A stretch of DNA of 44,948 nt from assembly GCA_949289125.1 (NCBI GenBank), contig CASEME010000026.1, positions 1 through 44,948 on the forward strand. The letters are read 5' to 3'. This DNA is from an uncultured Eubacteriales bacterium. Its GTDB lineage: Bacteria > Bacillota > Clostridia > Christensenellales > CAG-314. Positions 23,994 through 32,581 of the stretch are shown here, in pieces. The notes beneath the pieces are model-generated. The model ran no database searches, was not told where the DNA came from, and saw only the letters and a program-made list of their open reading frames with translations. Each line of letters starts with the position of its first letter. The first letter of the stretch is position 1. Made by a program: the position numbers and the translations under genes.

Positions 23994-26366
23994 TCAGCAG
24001 TACTGACCGCAAGCGTTGTTTTTGCGTCTGCCAAACACTATTGCGCACACTATTGCACCAATTATTGCCAACACGAGTAGCAATCCGCCCCACCAAGCAG
24101 CTACAAACAGTTGTCCTATCCAATAGGTCAGCATAGACACCACGTATGCTGTGCCCATCCAAAAGCCTATTGCTTGCCAAGTGTATTTGCGATTGGACAT
24201 CTCGCCCGACACCGCTGCCACCATTGCCATACAGGGTATGCTAAGAAGGTTGAAGAACATAAAAGCATAAGCCTGAGGCGCACTAAGTGCGGCAATAAGT
24301 TGGTCGACACCGCCACCCATTGTTGCCAGCGTTGCTACTACGTTTTCTTTGGCGATCAGTCCTGTCAACGAAGCGACAACGTATTTCCAGCCGTCCTGAC
24401 CCATTGCAAAGCCCAACGGATAGAATATGTATTGCAAAACTTTGCCTATCTGCCCCAACATACTGTCGCCCATATCATCCACAAGCCCTTGCCAAAATGC
24501 AAAAGAAAAACTTTGCAAAAACCATATGACTATTATGGATGCGGCTATTATTGTTGCGGCTTTGAACAAATAGTGCTTCAGCTTTTCCCACAAATGTGCC
24601 ATAAGGTTGCCAAAGGAAGGCAAGTGGTATTGGGGAAGTTCCAAAACAAAGGGCGGAGTTGCACCTTTGAGCACTGTATGCTTGAGAAAGATTGCGCCTA
24701 CTACTGCCATTGCTATGCCCGTGATATACACACTAAATACTACCAAACCGCCAAACTGACCTGCAAACATTACTCCGCCAAAAGCCAACCATATAGGCAA
24801 TTTTGCACCACAACTCATAAAGGGCGCTACCATCATTGTCATGCGGCGTTCTTTTTCGTTTTGCAATGTTTTGGTAGCCATAACGCCGGGGATACCACAA
24901 CCAAAGCACATAAGCAAGGGCATAAATGCCTTGCCCGACAAGCCAAACTTGCGAAAAGCTCTGTCCATAATGAACGCCACACGTGCCATGTATCCGCTGT
25001 CTTCCAAAATGGCAATAAACAAAAACAACAACAATACCTGTGGCAAAAAGGACATCACTGCCGACAAACCTGTAAGCAATGCGTCACACACTAATGATAT
25101 TGACCAATCGGCAGCACCGCCGTTTTCCATAGCTGTCCGCACATTGCCAATAATGACTTCGTCTGTCAAAACACCCATCCAGCTTTGTAGCCATACACCA
25201 AGCGAAGGTACGCCTACAAAGGGCATATCATAAACTACATATTGTCCGTCTACCAATGTATATAAGGTGTCGTAGCCTTGTACAGGGGCAATAAAGTCAC
25301 CATCGCTGTACTGAGCTACTTGTACATAACTATCGCCATCTTGTCCGTACAATATCAGGTCGCTTCCGTCCTCCGACACATATGTAGCTTCTCCTATTGT
25401 TTGGAAGAAAGTTGCCGCACCTTTGCTACTTGCCGTATTGACGCCAAAAATTGTATTGAGCCCCAAAAGGTCGGCAGAAAAAACAAGGTGGAACACTGCA
25501 AAGATGATTACCAAAAATAGCGGAATACCCCATATGCGGTGAGTAAGCACCTTATCAGCCTTGTCACTTGCGGTGACAACCACCGTGCCTATATTGTTGC
25601 TTAGAAAAGCACAGGCAAGTTGAGACGATATGTATTTGTATCGGCAATCGGCAACCACACCTTCAAAATCGTTTTCAAACACTTTGCTGCTATAAGACTT
25701 TTTTGCTTTTTCTATCTCTATGTGCAAAGACGGAAAATTATCCGTCTCATAACTATCCCCCTCTATCAATTTGACCGCATGAAAATACTTGTCTGTAGTA
25801 GCTTGGTCGTACATTGTCACAGCTGTATTGACAAGCCGAGCAATGCTTGAGTGCAACAGCACACTTGTGCCTTGTCGAGCACTTTGGGCGGTATCGTAAG
25901 CAAGGGACATCAGTTGATGCACGTTTGTACCTTTGAGCGCGCTTATCTCGATTACCGGTACGCCCAATCGCTTTTGCAACAATTGCACGTCGCACTTGTG
26001 ACCGCGCTTTTGTAACACATCCGACATATTGAGTGCAACAACCATAGGTATATCGGTCTCAAGCAACTGTGTAGTAAGATACAAATTGCGCTCGGCGTTG
26101 GTAGCGTCCACAATATTGATTATGCAATCAGGTCTGTCCTGCAAAAGATAATTGCGCGATACAACCTCTTCGGGTGTATATGGCGACAACGAATATATAC
26201 CTGGAAGGTCTATTATTTCTACCTTTTGGGGTAGTTTTTTGTACACGCCTTCCCGCTTGTCTACAGTTACGCCCGGCCAATTACCCACATGCGCTGTAGA
26301 GCCTGTAAGCAGGTTGAACAAAGTTGTTTTACCACAGTTGGGATTGCCAGCTAATGCAAATTTCAT
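23994..26366 (-). CDS. feoB: Ferrous iron transporter FeoB with an extracytoplasmic insert
   Basis: Fe(II) transporter of 790 residues. The N-terminal G domain has GNPNCGKTT (G1), DLPGIYSL (G3) and NMSD (G4). The membrane part has the two Gate motifs, MSFLPQVLLLFLFIAILED and the later ASLTGLIAKENVVATL, and the conserved CGAKLP. Between the first membrane helix (about 290-310) and the helix before MSFLPQ there is a polar, Tyr/Asp-rich insert of roughly 70 residues (GDSYVQVAQYSDGDFIAPVQ within it) that typical FeoB proteins lack; topology places it outside. The start overlaps feoA (ATGA). Regulation is by the upstream DtxR-type repressor. Confidence 0.95.
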   Translation of the reverse strand: MKFALAGNPNCGKTTLFNLLTGSTAHVGNWPGVTVDKREGVYKKLPQKVEIIDLPGIYSLSPYTPEEVVSRNYLLQDRPDCIINIVDATNAERNLYLTTQLLETDIPMVVALNMSDVLQKRGHKCDVQLLQKRLGVPVIEISALKGTNVHQLMSLAYDTAQSARQGTSVLLHSSIARLVNTAVTMYDQATTDKYFHAVKLIEGDSYETDNFPSLHIEIEKAKKSYSSKVFENDFEGVVADCRYKYISSQLACAFLSNNIGTVVVTASDKADKVLTHRIWGIPLFLVIIFAVFHLVFSADLLGLNTIFGVNTASSKGAATFFQTIGEATYVSEDGSDLILYGQDGDSYVQVAQYSDGDFIAPVQGYDTLYTLVDGQYVVYDMPFVGVPSLGVWLQSWMGVLTDEVIIGNVRTAMENGGAADWSISLVCDALLTGLSAVMSFLPQVLLLFLFIAILEDSGYMARVAFIMDRAFRKFGLSGKAFMPLLMCFGCGIPGVMATKTLQNEKERRMTMMVAPFMSCGAKLPIWLAFGGVMFAGQFGGLVVFSVYITGIAMAVVGAIFLKHTVLKGATPPFVLELPQYHLPSFGNLMAHLWEKLKHYLFKAATIIAASIIVIWFLQSFSFAFWQGLVDDMGDSMLGQIGKVLQYIFYPLGFAMGQDGWKYVVASLTGLIAKENVVATLATMGGGVDQLIAALSAPQAYAFMFFNLLSIPCMAMVAAVSGEMSNRKYTWQAIGFWMGTAYVVSMLTYWIGQLFVAAWWGGLLLVLAIIGAIVCAIVFGRRKNNACGQYC

Positions 26367-26599
26367 ACTTCCTGCACCTCCATCAATACTTGTTGAGCTT
26401 CCGCACGCCTGAGGCTAAGCTCATACCCTCTCACCGTTACTTCTATAGGATCACCCAAAGGCGCTACCTTACGCAACGTGATAAGCGCATCGGGTGTTAT
26501 GCCCATATCGTACAATCTGCGTCTTATTGCTCCGCTTATAGTTACACATTTCACCTTGCCGCTTTCTGACACGGCAAAATCACTCAATAACTTCTGCAT
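26363..26599 (-). CDS. feoA: FeoA family protein (first copy before feoB)
   Basis: SH3-like FeoA domain protein of 78 residues that assists FeoB. Conserved features are RRRLYDMGITPDALITLRK and the GDPIEVTVRGYELSLRRAEA strand pair. Translation is coupled to feoB by a 4-base overlap. It differs strongly from the second small FeoA-like protein just upstream. Confidence 0.92.
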   Translation of the reverse strand: MQKLLSDFAVSESGKVKCVTISGAIRRRLYDMGITPDALITLRKVAPLGDPIEVTVRGYELSLRRAEAQQVLMEVQEV

Positions 26600-26611
26600 T
26601 GTTACCCTCCG

Positions 26612-26824
26612 TTAGTTTACAAAAATATTTTTGGCAAGTTGACTGTTGAGTGCCACTCGGCAATCTTTGACAGCCACTACCATATCGCCACCATTGTAGC
26701 CCATTGCAACAATAGTACTGCCTGCAACTATGCCCAAGTCGGCAAGATGACGACGCACGGTTGCTTCTGCATTGACTTGTTGCACAACAAGCTGTTTGCC
26801 TCGTGGTGCAATGTTCAAAGGCAT
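26612..26824 (-). CDS. FeoA-like protein (second copy)
   Basis: Protein of 70 residues with the FeoA pattern: RRHLADLGIVAGSTIVAMG, then GDMVVAVKDCRVALN. It overlaps the regulator gene by ten bases and ends 12 bases before feoA. Two FeoA proteins per feoB are common in Clostridia; the copies may bind FeoB differently, but this is inference. Confidence 0.88.
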   Translation of the reverse strand: MPLNIAPRGKQLVVQQVNAEATVRRHLADLGIVAGSTIVAMGYNGGDMVVAVKDCRVALNSQLAKNIFVN

Positions 26825-27195
26825 ATGACGTTACCTCCTTGCTGAATATCATTAAGCAGTCGCTCGCGTGTAGAAGGTGACAACGCACACACCACCGATA
26901 TAGCTTCACTTTGTGCTATGCGTTGGGGCAATCCCAAATTTGCCATCAACACCTCAGCCACCTTGTCAGCAAGCAAAGCACATTGTGCTACTGCCGCTTT
27001 ACCTTTGGGTGTAAGACTTACTGTTTTGTCTGAGTTGCGCACACAGTAACCGCAAAATACCAAACTATCCACAGTGCGTGTAATGCTCGCCTTGGAATAA
27101 CACATTTTGTCAGCAATATCCACTACTCGCGCGCGTCCGTCCGAAGCGGCTACTTGATGTATTGCATTGAGATAACGAATATGTGTAGATTGCAC
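26815..27195 (-). CDS. DtxR/MntR-family metal-dependent repressor
   Basis: Short regulator of 126 residues: winged helix-turn-helix (about 5-60, with VVDIADKMCYSKASITRTVD), the wing GYCVRNSDKTVSLTPKG, and a helical dimerisation region. It lacks the third SH3-like domain of DtxR, as MntR does. The start is GTG 27195 with AAGGAGG seven bases upstream. It is the first gene of the feo transcript and lies next to three palindromes in the promoter, so autoregulation by Fe(II) is likely. A manganese sensor is possible, but the feo genes argue for iron. Confidence 0.88.
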   Translation of the reverse strand: MQSTHIRYLNAIHQVAASDGRARVVDIADKMCYSKASITRTVDSLVFCGYCVRNSDKTVSLTPKGKAAVAQCALLADKVAEVLMANLGLPQRIAQSEAISVVCALSPSTRERLLNDIQQGGNVICL

Positions 27196-27212
27196 CTGTA
27201 GCCTCCTTTTGC

Positions 27213-27232
27213 AAGTTAGCCACTGCTAACTT
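27213..27232. promoter_or_regulatory. Operator 1 of the feo operon
   Basis: Perfect palindrome AAGTTAGC-4-GCTAACTT between the -10 box and the ribosome binding site of the regulator gene. The half-site resembles DtxR-family boxes (TTAGGTTAG type). Confidence 0.75.
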
Positions 27233-27238
27233 GACGAT

Positions 27239-27267
27239 AAGATAGCACAATATCTTATGTATGTCAA
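27239..27267 (-). promoter_or_regulatory. feo operon promoter
   Basis: Minus-strand TTGACA (27267-27262), 17-base spacer, TATCTT (27244-27239). The -10 box lies in a further palindrome, ATAAGATA-6-TATCTTAT (27237-27258). Confidence 0.8.
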
Positions 27268-27269
27268 CG

Positions 27270-27285
27270 GTTAGCATATGCTAAC
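27270..27285. promoter_or_regulatory. Operator 2 of the feo operon
   Basis: Perfect palindrome GTTAGC-4-GCTAAC two bases upstream of the -35 box, with the same half-site as operator 1. The two copies bracket the promoter about 55 bases apart. Confidence 0.75.
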
Positions 27286-27291
27286 TTAATA

Positions 27292-27343
27292 AAAAAATTT
27301 TGGCAGCTTGACTTGCGCATTATACGCAAATAAGTTGCCAAAA
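27292..27343 (-). terminator. pepF terminator
   Basis: TTTTGGCA (27298-27305) pairs with TGCCAAAA (27336-27343), with an inner TTGCG/CGCAA stem, and is followed on the minus strand by seven T. The bases from here to pepF (27344-27502) show nothing else I can support. Confidence 0.7.
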
Positions 27344-27502
27344 TAATGTTATTTATTGAGTTGTTGTAGAGAACTTTGTTGCGCTATAGTTTTGACACAA
27401 AGCCAGAACAATTGCAATACTTTGCAGCATTATACCGCAATGGAGCTTGCTACATACAATGTGTTGCTGCACTACTGACACAACGGTACACAACAATGGG
27501 TG

Positions 27503-29287
27503 CTATTTGCACAATTTTTCCAACTTGTCCAAAGTATCCTTGAAGCTCTTTGCTACTATTTCAAACGATTCGGATGTGGTGAGGTCGACGCCAGCCACTT
27601 TCAACTCAGAAACGGGGTCCATAGAACCGCCCAAAGACAAAAATTGTTTGTACTTGTCCAAAGCAGGTTGACCTTCGGACAGTATTTTTTCTGCTATACA
27701 CACTGCAGAGATGATACCTGTTGCGTACTTGTACACATAGAACGCCGAATAGAAGTGAGGTATGCGTGCCCACTCGTAGGCAATCTCTTTGTTGTGCTTA
27801 ACAGATTTGCCGTAGTACATCTTGTTGAGCTTAAGGTACTCGTCGCACATAAGTTGAGCAGTCAAAGGTTGTCCCTGCTCGTACAGTTTGTGCGTGATTG
27901 CCTCAAACTCGGCAAACATAGCCTGACGATACATTGTTGTGCGCAACATATCGAGATAATACTGCAACAGATACTTTTGCGATTTGACATCTGTAGTTGT
28001 TGCAAGCAAGTGACGCAACAACAGTATTTCGTTGCAGGTGGAAGCTACTTCTGCCACAAAAATTTTGTAGTCCGCCTTAGCTACAGGTTGAGTTTTGTCG
28101 CTGTAGTAAGTGTGCATAGAGTGTCCCATTTCGTGCGCTATGGTAAATATGTCATGCGTTGTTTTTTGGTAGTTGAGCAGCATATACGGATGCACAGAAG
28201 CCACACCCATAGAATACGCACCTGTACGCTTGGTGGGTGTTTCGTGCACGTCTATCCAACGCTCGTTGAAAGCACGCTCCACCACTTTGAGATAATCTTC
28301 TCCCAAAGGCGCAAGACCTTTTTTGACAATCTCTACTGCTTGCTCGTACTCGCACGCCATATCTGCGTCTTCAAACATAGACACATACAAGTCGTACATA
28401 TTGAGCGTTTGTACACCCAACACTTTTTTGCGCAAAGCAATGTATCTGTGCAGCGGCTTAAAAGTGTCGTGCGTACATTTGATAAGATTGTCGTACACTT
28501 TGCGGTCTACATCCTCATTGAACATAGCCATAGACATTGCGCTGTCAAACTTTTTGGCATTAGCATAAAAGCAGTCTGCTTTTACCGAGCCTTCGTACAG
28601 ACCGGCTATTGTGTTGATTTGGTCAATAAACGGTTTGTAATAATTGATAAATGCCAAACGGCGCACTTTTTGGTCGGGGTTTTGCAACAACATAGAATAT
28701 ACGCCGTGTCCCAACTGCACCTTTTTGCCGTCCACCTTGATTGTGGGGAATTTGAGGTCACCGCTGTCCAATCTGCCAAATACTTCTTGAAACTGATTGG
28801 AAAAACTGCCTACGTTAGCCAAAAGTTTTTCCTCGTCGGCAGACAGTATGTGCGCTTTGCCATCACGCAGACGTCTTAGCATAACGTCATAGTCGGCAAA
28901 ACGGCTGTCTGCAATAAGGCTGTTGAGTTGCTCTACAGGCAATGCGCTTATCTCGGGAGAGATAAAGGAAGACGCTGCCTCAAACTTGGTCAACAAGCCG
29001 TATATGCGTTGATAACGCTGTTGACGATTGGCATCCTGATTATCTTCGCAATAGCTCATGTATGCGTAGCAGTACAGTTTGCCTGCAAGCACATTGATAC
29101 TGTCGTTGAGCTTAAGACACTCAAGCAAAACCCCACTGTCACCCAATTTGCCTTTGAACTGTTGGTTGACATTCAACTGACTTTCAAACTGCGCAAAAGC
29201 CTTTTCCCATTGTTCATGGCTTTCAAAAATATCTGCCAAGTTCCATTTGTATTTTTCGGGTATTTGGTCTCTGCTATTATAACTCAT
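27503..29287 (-). CDS. pepF: Oligoendopeptidase F (M3 family)
   Basis: Cytoplasmic zinc peptidase of 594 residues that degrades oligopeptides. The zinc motif is IAHEMGHSMHTYYS near residue 384, with the downstream Glu in the EVASTCNEI helix. The N-terminal oligopeptidase F helical domain (WNLADIFESHEQWEKAF) is typical. GGAGG lies ten bases before ATG 29287. It precedes no other gene on its transcript, and galU lies 43 bases upstream on the same strand, so read-through from galU is possible. Confidence 0.95.
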   Translation of the reverse strand: MSYNSRDQIPEKYKWNLADIFESHEQWEKAFAQFESQLNVNQQFKGKLGDSGVLLECLKLNDSINVLAGKLYCYAYMSYCEDNQDANRQQRYQRIYGLLTKFEAASSFISPEISALPVEQLNSLIADSRFADYDVMLRRLRDGKAHILSADEEKLLANVGSFSNQFQEVFGRLDSGDLKFPTIKVDGKKVQLGHGVYSMLLQNPDQKVRRLAFINYYKPFIDQINTIAGLYEGSVKADCFYANAKKFDSAMSMAMFNEDVDRKVYDNLIKCTHDTFKPLHRYIALRKKVLGVQTLNMYDLYVSMFEDADMACEYEQAVEIVKKGLAPLGEDYLKVVERAFNERWIDVHETPTKRTGAYSMGVASVHPYMLLNYQKTTHDIFTIAHEMGHSMHTYYSDKTQPVAKADYKIFVAEVASTCNEILLLRHLLATTTDVKSQKYLLQYYLDMLRTTMYRQAMFAEFEAITHKLYEQGQPLTAQLMCDEYLKLNKMYYGKSVKHNKEIAYEWARIPHFYSAFYVYKYATGIISAVCIAEKILSEGQPALDKYKQFLSLGGSMDPVSELKVAGVDLTTSESFEIVAKSFKDTLDKLEKLCK

Positions 29288-29329
29288 TTTGTAATAACCT
29301 CCATTGCATATGTTGCTTAACTGTTGCTA

Positions 29330-30205
29330 CTATTTTTTGGCAAGCAGTTCTGTAAGATACTGTTTGTAAGGCTCGCCAAAAACTTTGTCTCTCAAAGCAT
29401 ATTCGGTAACGCCTTCGAGGTAACCCAACTTGTCGCCAAAGTCGTAGCGCTGTCCCTCAAAATCATATACGTAAATTCCGCCTTCACGTGCCTGTATTTG
29501 CAAACTGTCGGTAAGATACACTTCTCCGCCACGTTTTGCAGGGGTACGTTCGATGATGTCAAAAATATCAGGGCTTACCACATATCTACCAAGAGGGGCA
29601 AGCAAACTGTATATCTCTTCGTCACGTTGTGGCTTTTCTATTATGTCCGATATAAGGTGCAATCTACCCTTGCTTGATACTACTTTGCAAGTTGCATACT
29701 TTTTGATAGCTTCACGGGTGACAGTTTGTACGCCCACTACGCTTTTGCCACACTGTTCGTATGCGTCTACAAGTTGCTTGGTTGCTGTTTTGCCCTTGTT
29801 GTAAATGACGTCGTCGCCGTTGAGTATAGCAAAAGGCTGACCTGCCGCCCAATCGCGACAAAGCATAACTGCCATACCTGTACCCGTAACAGTAGGTTGG
29901 TAAGCATAGGTAATATTTGCAAGTGTACCCACGTGTTGCACTGCGTCTGCTTCGGCATTTTTGCCCTGTGCGCGCAAATCTGCCACCATTGCCTCATCGT
30001 TGGCAAAATGCAGTTCTACAGCTTTTTTGTCGGGGGATATAACAATCATAATGTCTTTGATGCCCGAATCAACTACCTCTTCCACAATAAGTTGCAGAGC
30101 GGGCTTGTCTATAACTGCCAACATCTCTTTGGGATATGCTTTGGTGTACGGCAAAAAACGTGTGCCTTTGCCTGCTGCCAAAATAACTGCTTTGTTTACT
30201 TTCAT
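29330..30205 (-). CDS. galU: UTP-glucose-1-phosphate uridylyltransferase
   Basis: Nucleotidyltransferase of 291 residues making UDP-glucose from UTP and glucose-1-phosphate. The nucleotide loop is AAGKGTRFLPYTKAYPKEML, and FAILNGDDVIYN holds the metal-binding Asp region. The EKPQRDEEIYSLLAPLGRYV stretch is typical of GalU. ATG 30205 has AAAGGAGA eight bases upstream; the longer reading goes into the promoter. UDP-glucose feeds envelope glycans, and the substrate glucose-1-phosphate is the product of GlgP. Confidence 0.96.
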   Translation of the reverse strand: MKVNKAVILAAGKGTRFLPYTKAYPKEMLAVIDKPALQLIVEEVVDSGIKDIMIVISPDKKAVELHFANDEAMVADLRAQGKNAEADAVQHVGTLANITYAYQPTVTGTGMAVMLCRDWAAGQPFAILNGDDVIYNKGKTATKQLVDAYEQCGKSVVGVQTVTREAIKKYATCKVVSSKGRLHLISDIIEKPQRDEEIYSLLAPLGRYVVSPDIFDIIERTPAKRGGEVYLTDSLQIQAREGGIYVYDFEGQRYDFGDKLGYLEGVTEYALRDKVFGEPYKQYLTELLAKK

Positions 30206-30234
30206 TGTCAATCTCCTTTGGTTGGATATTAGGT

Positions 30235-30263
30235 ATTGTAAAACAAATATCAATTTGTGTCAA
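30235..30263 (-). promoter_or_regulatory. galU promoter
   Basis: Minus-strand TTGACA (30263-30258), 17-base spacer, TACAAT (30240-30235), about 30 bases upstream of the ATG. Confidence 0.75.
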
Positions 30264-30278
30264 ACGCTACCTATAACA

Positions 30279-30315
30279 CAAACGGACGTAAAGTATTCAC
30301 TTTGACGTCCGTTTG
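30279..30315 (-). terminator. Hairpin after the EF-G-like gene
   Basis: An 11-bp perfect stem (30279-30289 with 30305-30315) is extended by an inner AAAG/CTTT pairing, just downstream of the EF-G-like stop. The T tail is weak. Confidence 0.6.
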
Positions 30316-30352
30316 GTAATATTTTACTTAGTACAGACGTTGCACCGACATA

Positions 30353-32419
30353 TTATTGTTCGGCAAACTTCTTGGCGTCTTCAATAATTTTGGGTATTGC
30401 TTGTGCAGGTACTTCTTCGTATCGAGCAAACTTCAGAGTGTAGCTGCCTCTGCCTTGCGTCATACTGCGTAGGTCGGTAGCATACTTTTGAATTTCGCCC
30501 AACGGTGCTTCGGCGGTGACTATTTGCTTATCTCCGTCCATTTCTGTTCCCAATATTCTGCCACGACGTTTGTTGATATCGCCCATAATGTCACCCAAGA
30601 AGTTGGAAGGCACTACTATGTTCATTTCATAAATAGGTTCGAGTATAGTAGGAGACGCTTTGGCGCAACCGTCTTTGTATGCAAGCGCAGCCGCCATAAT
30701 AAAAGCAATTTCCTTGCTGTCTACGGGGTGATAACTGCCGTCAAACAAAGTACACTTGAGGTTGACCATAGGATAGCCTGCAAGTACGCCCTTAGTTGCC
30801 GCTTCACGCAGACCTTTTTCTACTGCAGGTATGTACTGTCTGGGCACTGCTCCGCCAACAACAGCGTCCACAAATTCAAACACGCCGTCGGCAGCACCAG
30901 GTTCAAAGCGCACTTTGCAGTGTCCGTACTGTCCTGCACCGCCCGATTGCTTTTTGTGTTTGCCCTCTGCTTCCACGCTCTTTTTGATAGTTTCGCGGTA
31001 AGCTACACGAGGTTCTTTGAGCACTGCTTCGCAACTGAATTTGTTTTTGAGTTTTCTACACAAAATATCAAGCTGTGTTTCACCTACGCCCGAAAGCAAC
31101 ATTTCGTTGGTCTCGGGATCTTTGGTGACGGTAAAGCAGATATCTTCGTCTTTAAGTTTGTTGAGTCCTGCAAATATTTTGTCCTCGTCACCTTTCTTGG
31201 CCGCATACACTGCCATAGACAATACAGGCAAAGGCATTGCAGGTTGAGGCAAGCGCACTTTGAGCTTAGTATCGCACAATGTGTCGCCTGTTGTTGTGTC
31301 GGACAATTTTGCAAGCGCGCCAATGTCGCCTGCGTGTATTTCCTCTGTAGCTTCTTGCTTTTTGCCTTTCAAGAAGTACAGAGTGCTAATTTTTTCTTCC
31401 TTATCTTTGTTGACGTTGCGCAAAGTCATACCGCTACGCAACACGCCCGATACTACTTTGAACAAGCTAAGTCTGCCCACAAATGGATCGGCAATAGTTT
31501 TGAACACACGCAAAACACAAGGTCCGTTGTCGTCTGCGGTAAGTTCCACTGTTGCACCCTTGTCGTCTTGTGCAACTGCCTCCTTGCGTGAAGGATCGGG
31601 CAAAGATTCGCACATAATGTTCATAAGGTTGTACACGCCCTTGTTGGTAAGCGCGCTACCACCCAATACAGGGATAGTAATACCTTTTATCAGTCCTTCG
31701 CAAATGCCATAGTTGACTTCTTCGTCGGTAAGTTGTACACCGTCAAAGAATTTCATCATCAATTCGTCGTCGCTCTCTGCGGCAATTTCCACAACACGCT
31801 CTCTAAATCTGTCGTATTCTGCTTTTAGCTCCTGAGGTACTTCGTCGCCGTCTTTTCCGTGAGAGCCAAATACAAAGTGTTTGCCACTGACAACGCTTAC
31901 ATAACCTACCATCTTTGTACCGTTAAGTTCGGGTATAAATACTGGGGCTACTTTGCTGTATTTTTCTCTTATTGCATTGACGGTATTTTCAAAGCTGCTG
32001 TTTTCTTTGTCAAGTCCATTGATAAACAACATTGCAGGTATTTTGTTGGCTATACAGTAGTCCAACGCCTTTTCTGTGCCTACGGTAAGCGTGCCCGATG
32101 CGCTTGTAACTATTATTGCGCTGTCGGCAACGGACAAAGCCTGTATCATCTCGCCTTCAAAGTCGAAGTATCCCGGTACATCAATAATATTGAATTTGAC
32201 GCCGTTATATACACAATTAGCTGTTGCCAAACTGATAGATATCTTTTTGGATATTTCTTCTGGATCGAAGTCCATGGTAGTATTACCATCGTCTGTACGT
32301 CCCTGTCTGTCTATAGCCTGTGCATTGAACAAGATAGTTTCTGCAAGCGTTGTTTTACCTTCGCCGCTATGTCCGATGAGTGCCACGTTTCTGATGTTTT
32401 TTGCTAAAAAACTTGCCAT
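30353..32419 (-). CDS. EF-G-like translation GTPase (FusA2 type)
   Basis: GTPase of 688 residues with the five-domain EF-G layout. It belongs to the EF-G-like branch rather than FusA: the P-loop reads LIGHSGEGKTT where EF-G has AHIDAGKTT. G3 is DVPGYFDFEGE. G4 reads NGLDKEN, so the usual Lys of NKxD is Gly. Domain IV carries GGAGQYGHCKVRFEPG and the domain V end is RSMTQGRGSYTLKFARYEEV. The role of this paralogue is not well known; a specialised recycling or rescue function is inference. ATG 32419 is chosen by homology and an AGGAG about 12 bases upstream. Confidence 0.88.
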   Translation of the reverse strand: MASFLAKNIRNVALIGHSGEGKTTLAETILFNAQAIDRQGRTDDGNTTMDFDPEEISKKISISLATANCVYNGVKFNIIDVPGYFDFEGEMIQALSVADSAIIVTSASGTLTVGTEKALDYCIANKIPAMLFINGLDKENSSFENTVNAIREKYSKVAPVFIPELNGTKMVGYVSVVSGKHFVFGSHGKDGDEVPQELKAEYDRFRERVVEIAAESDDELMMKFFDGVQLTDEEVNYGICEGLIKGITIPVLGGSALTNKGVYNLMNIMCESLPDPSRKEAVAQDDKGATVELTADDNGPCVLRVFKTIADPFVGRLSLFKVVSGVLRSGMTLRNVNKDKEEKISTLYFLKGKKQEATEEIHAGDIGALAKLSDTTTGDTLCDTKLKVRLPQPAMPLPVLSMAVYAAKKGDEDKIFAGLNKLKDEDICFTVTKDPETNEMLLSGVGETQLDILCRKLKNKFSCEAVLKEPRVAYRETIKKSVEAEGKHKKQSGGAGQYGHCKVRFEPGAADGVFEFVDAVVGGAVPRQYIPAVEKGLREAATKGVLAGYPMVNLKCTLFDGSYHPVDSKEIAFIMAAALAYKDGCAKASPTILEPIYEMNIVVPSNFLGDIMGDINKRRGRILGTEMDGDKQIVTAEAPLGEIQKYATDLRSMTQGRGSYTLKFARYEEVPAQAIPKIIEDAKKFAEQ

Positions 32420-32486
32420 AAGCCTGTATACTCCTGTTATGTTTTTTGTCTGCTGTATGTTACTAAACAAACAACACATCGTTTTA

Positions 32487-32515
32487 ATTATACACTAACG
32501 CAAACCTAATTTCAA
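32487..32515 (-). promoter_or_regulatory. Promoter of the EF-G-like gene
   Basis: Minus-strand TTGAAA (32515-32510), 17-base spacer, TATAAT (32492-32487), leaving a leader of about 60 bases. Confidence 0.7.
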
Positions 32516-32581
32516 TAGGTATCTAAAAATTTGTAGGCAAATTATTGCACGCGAACCTTACATTTTATGATATTGTTGTTA

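Noticed and set aside
27500-28879. 459-residue open frame on the plus strand, antisense to pepF
   Set aside because: It mirrors a well-conserved pepF, lacks a ribosome binding site and resembles no family. The genome rarely uses TTA, CTA and TCA codons, which keeps antisense frames open by chance. The same applies to long frames at 165-1124, 3386-4531, 4857-6008, 24111-25094 and 30488-31591.
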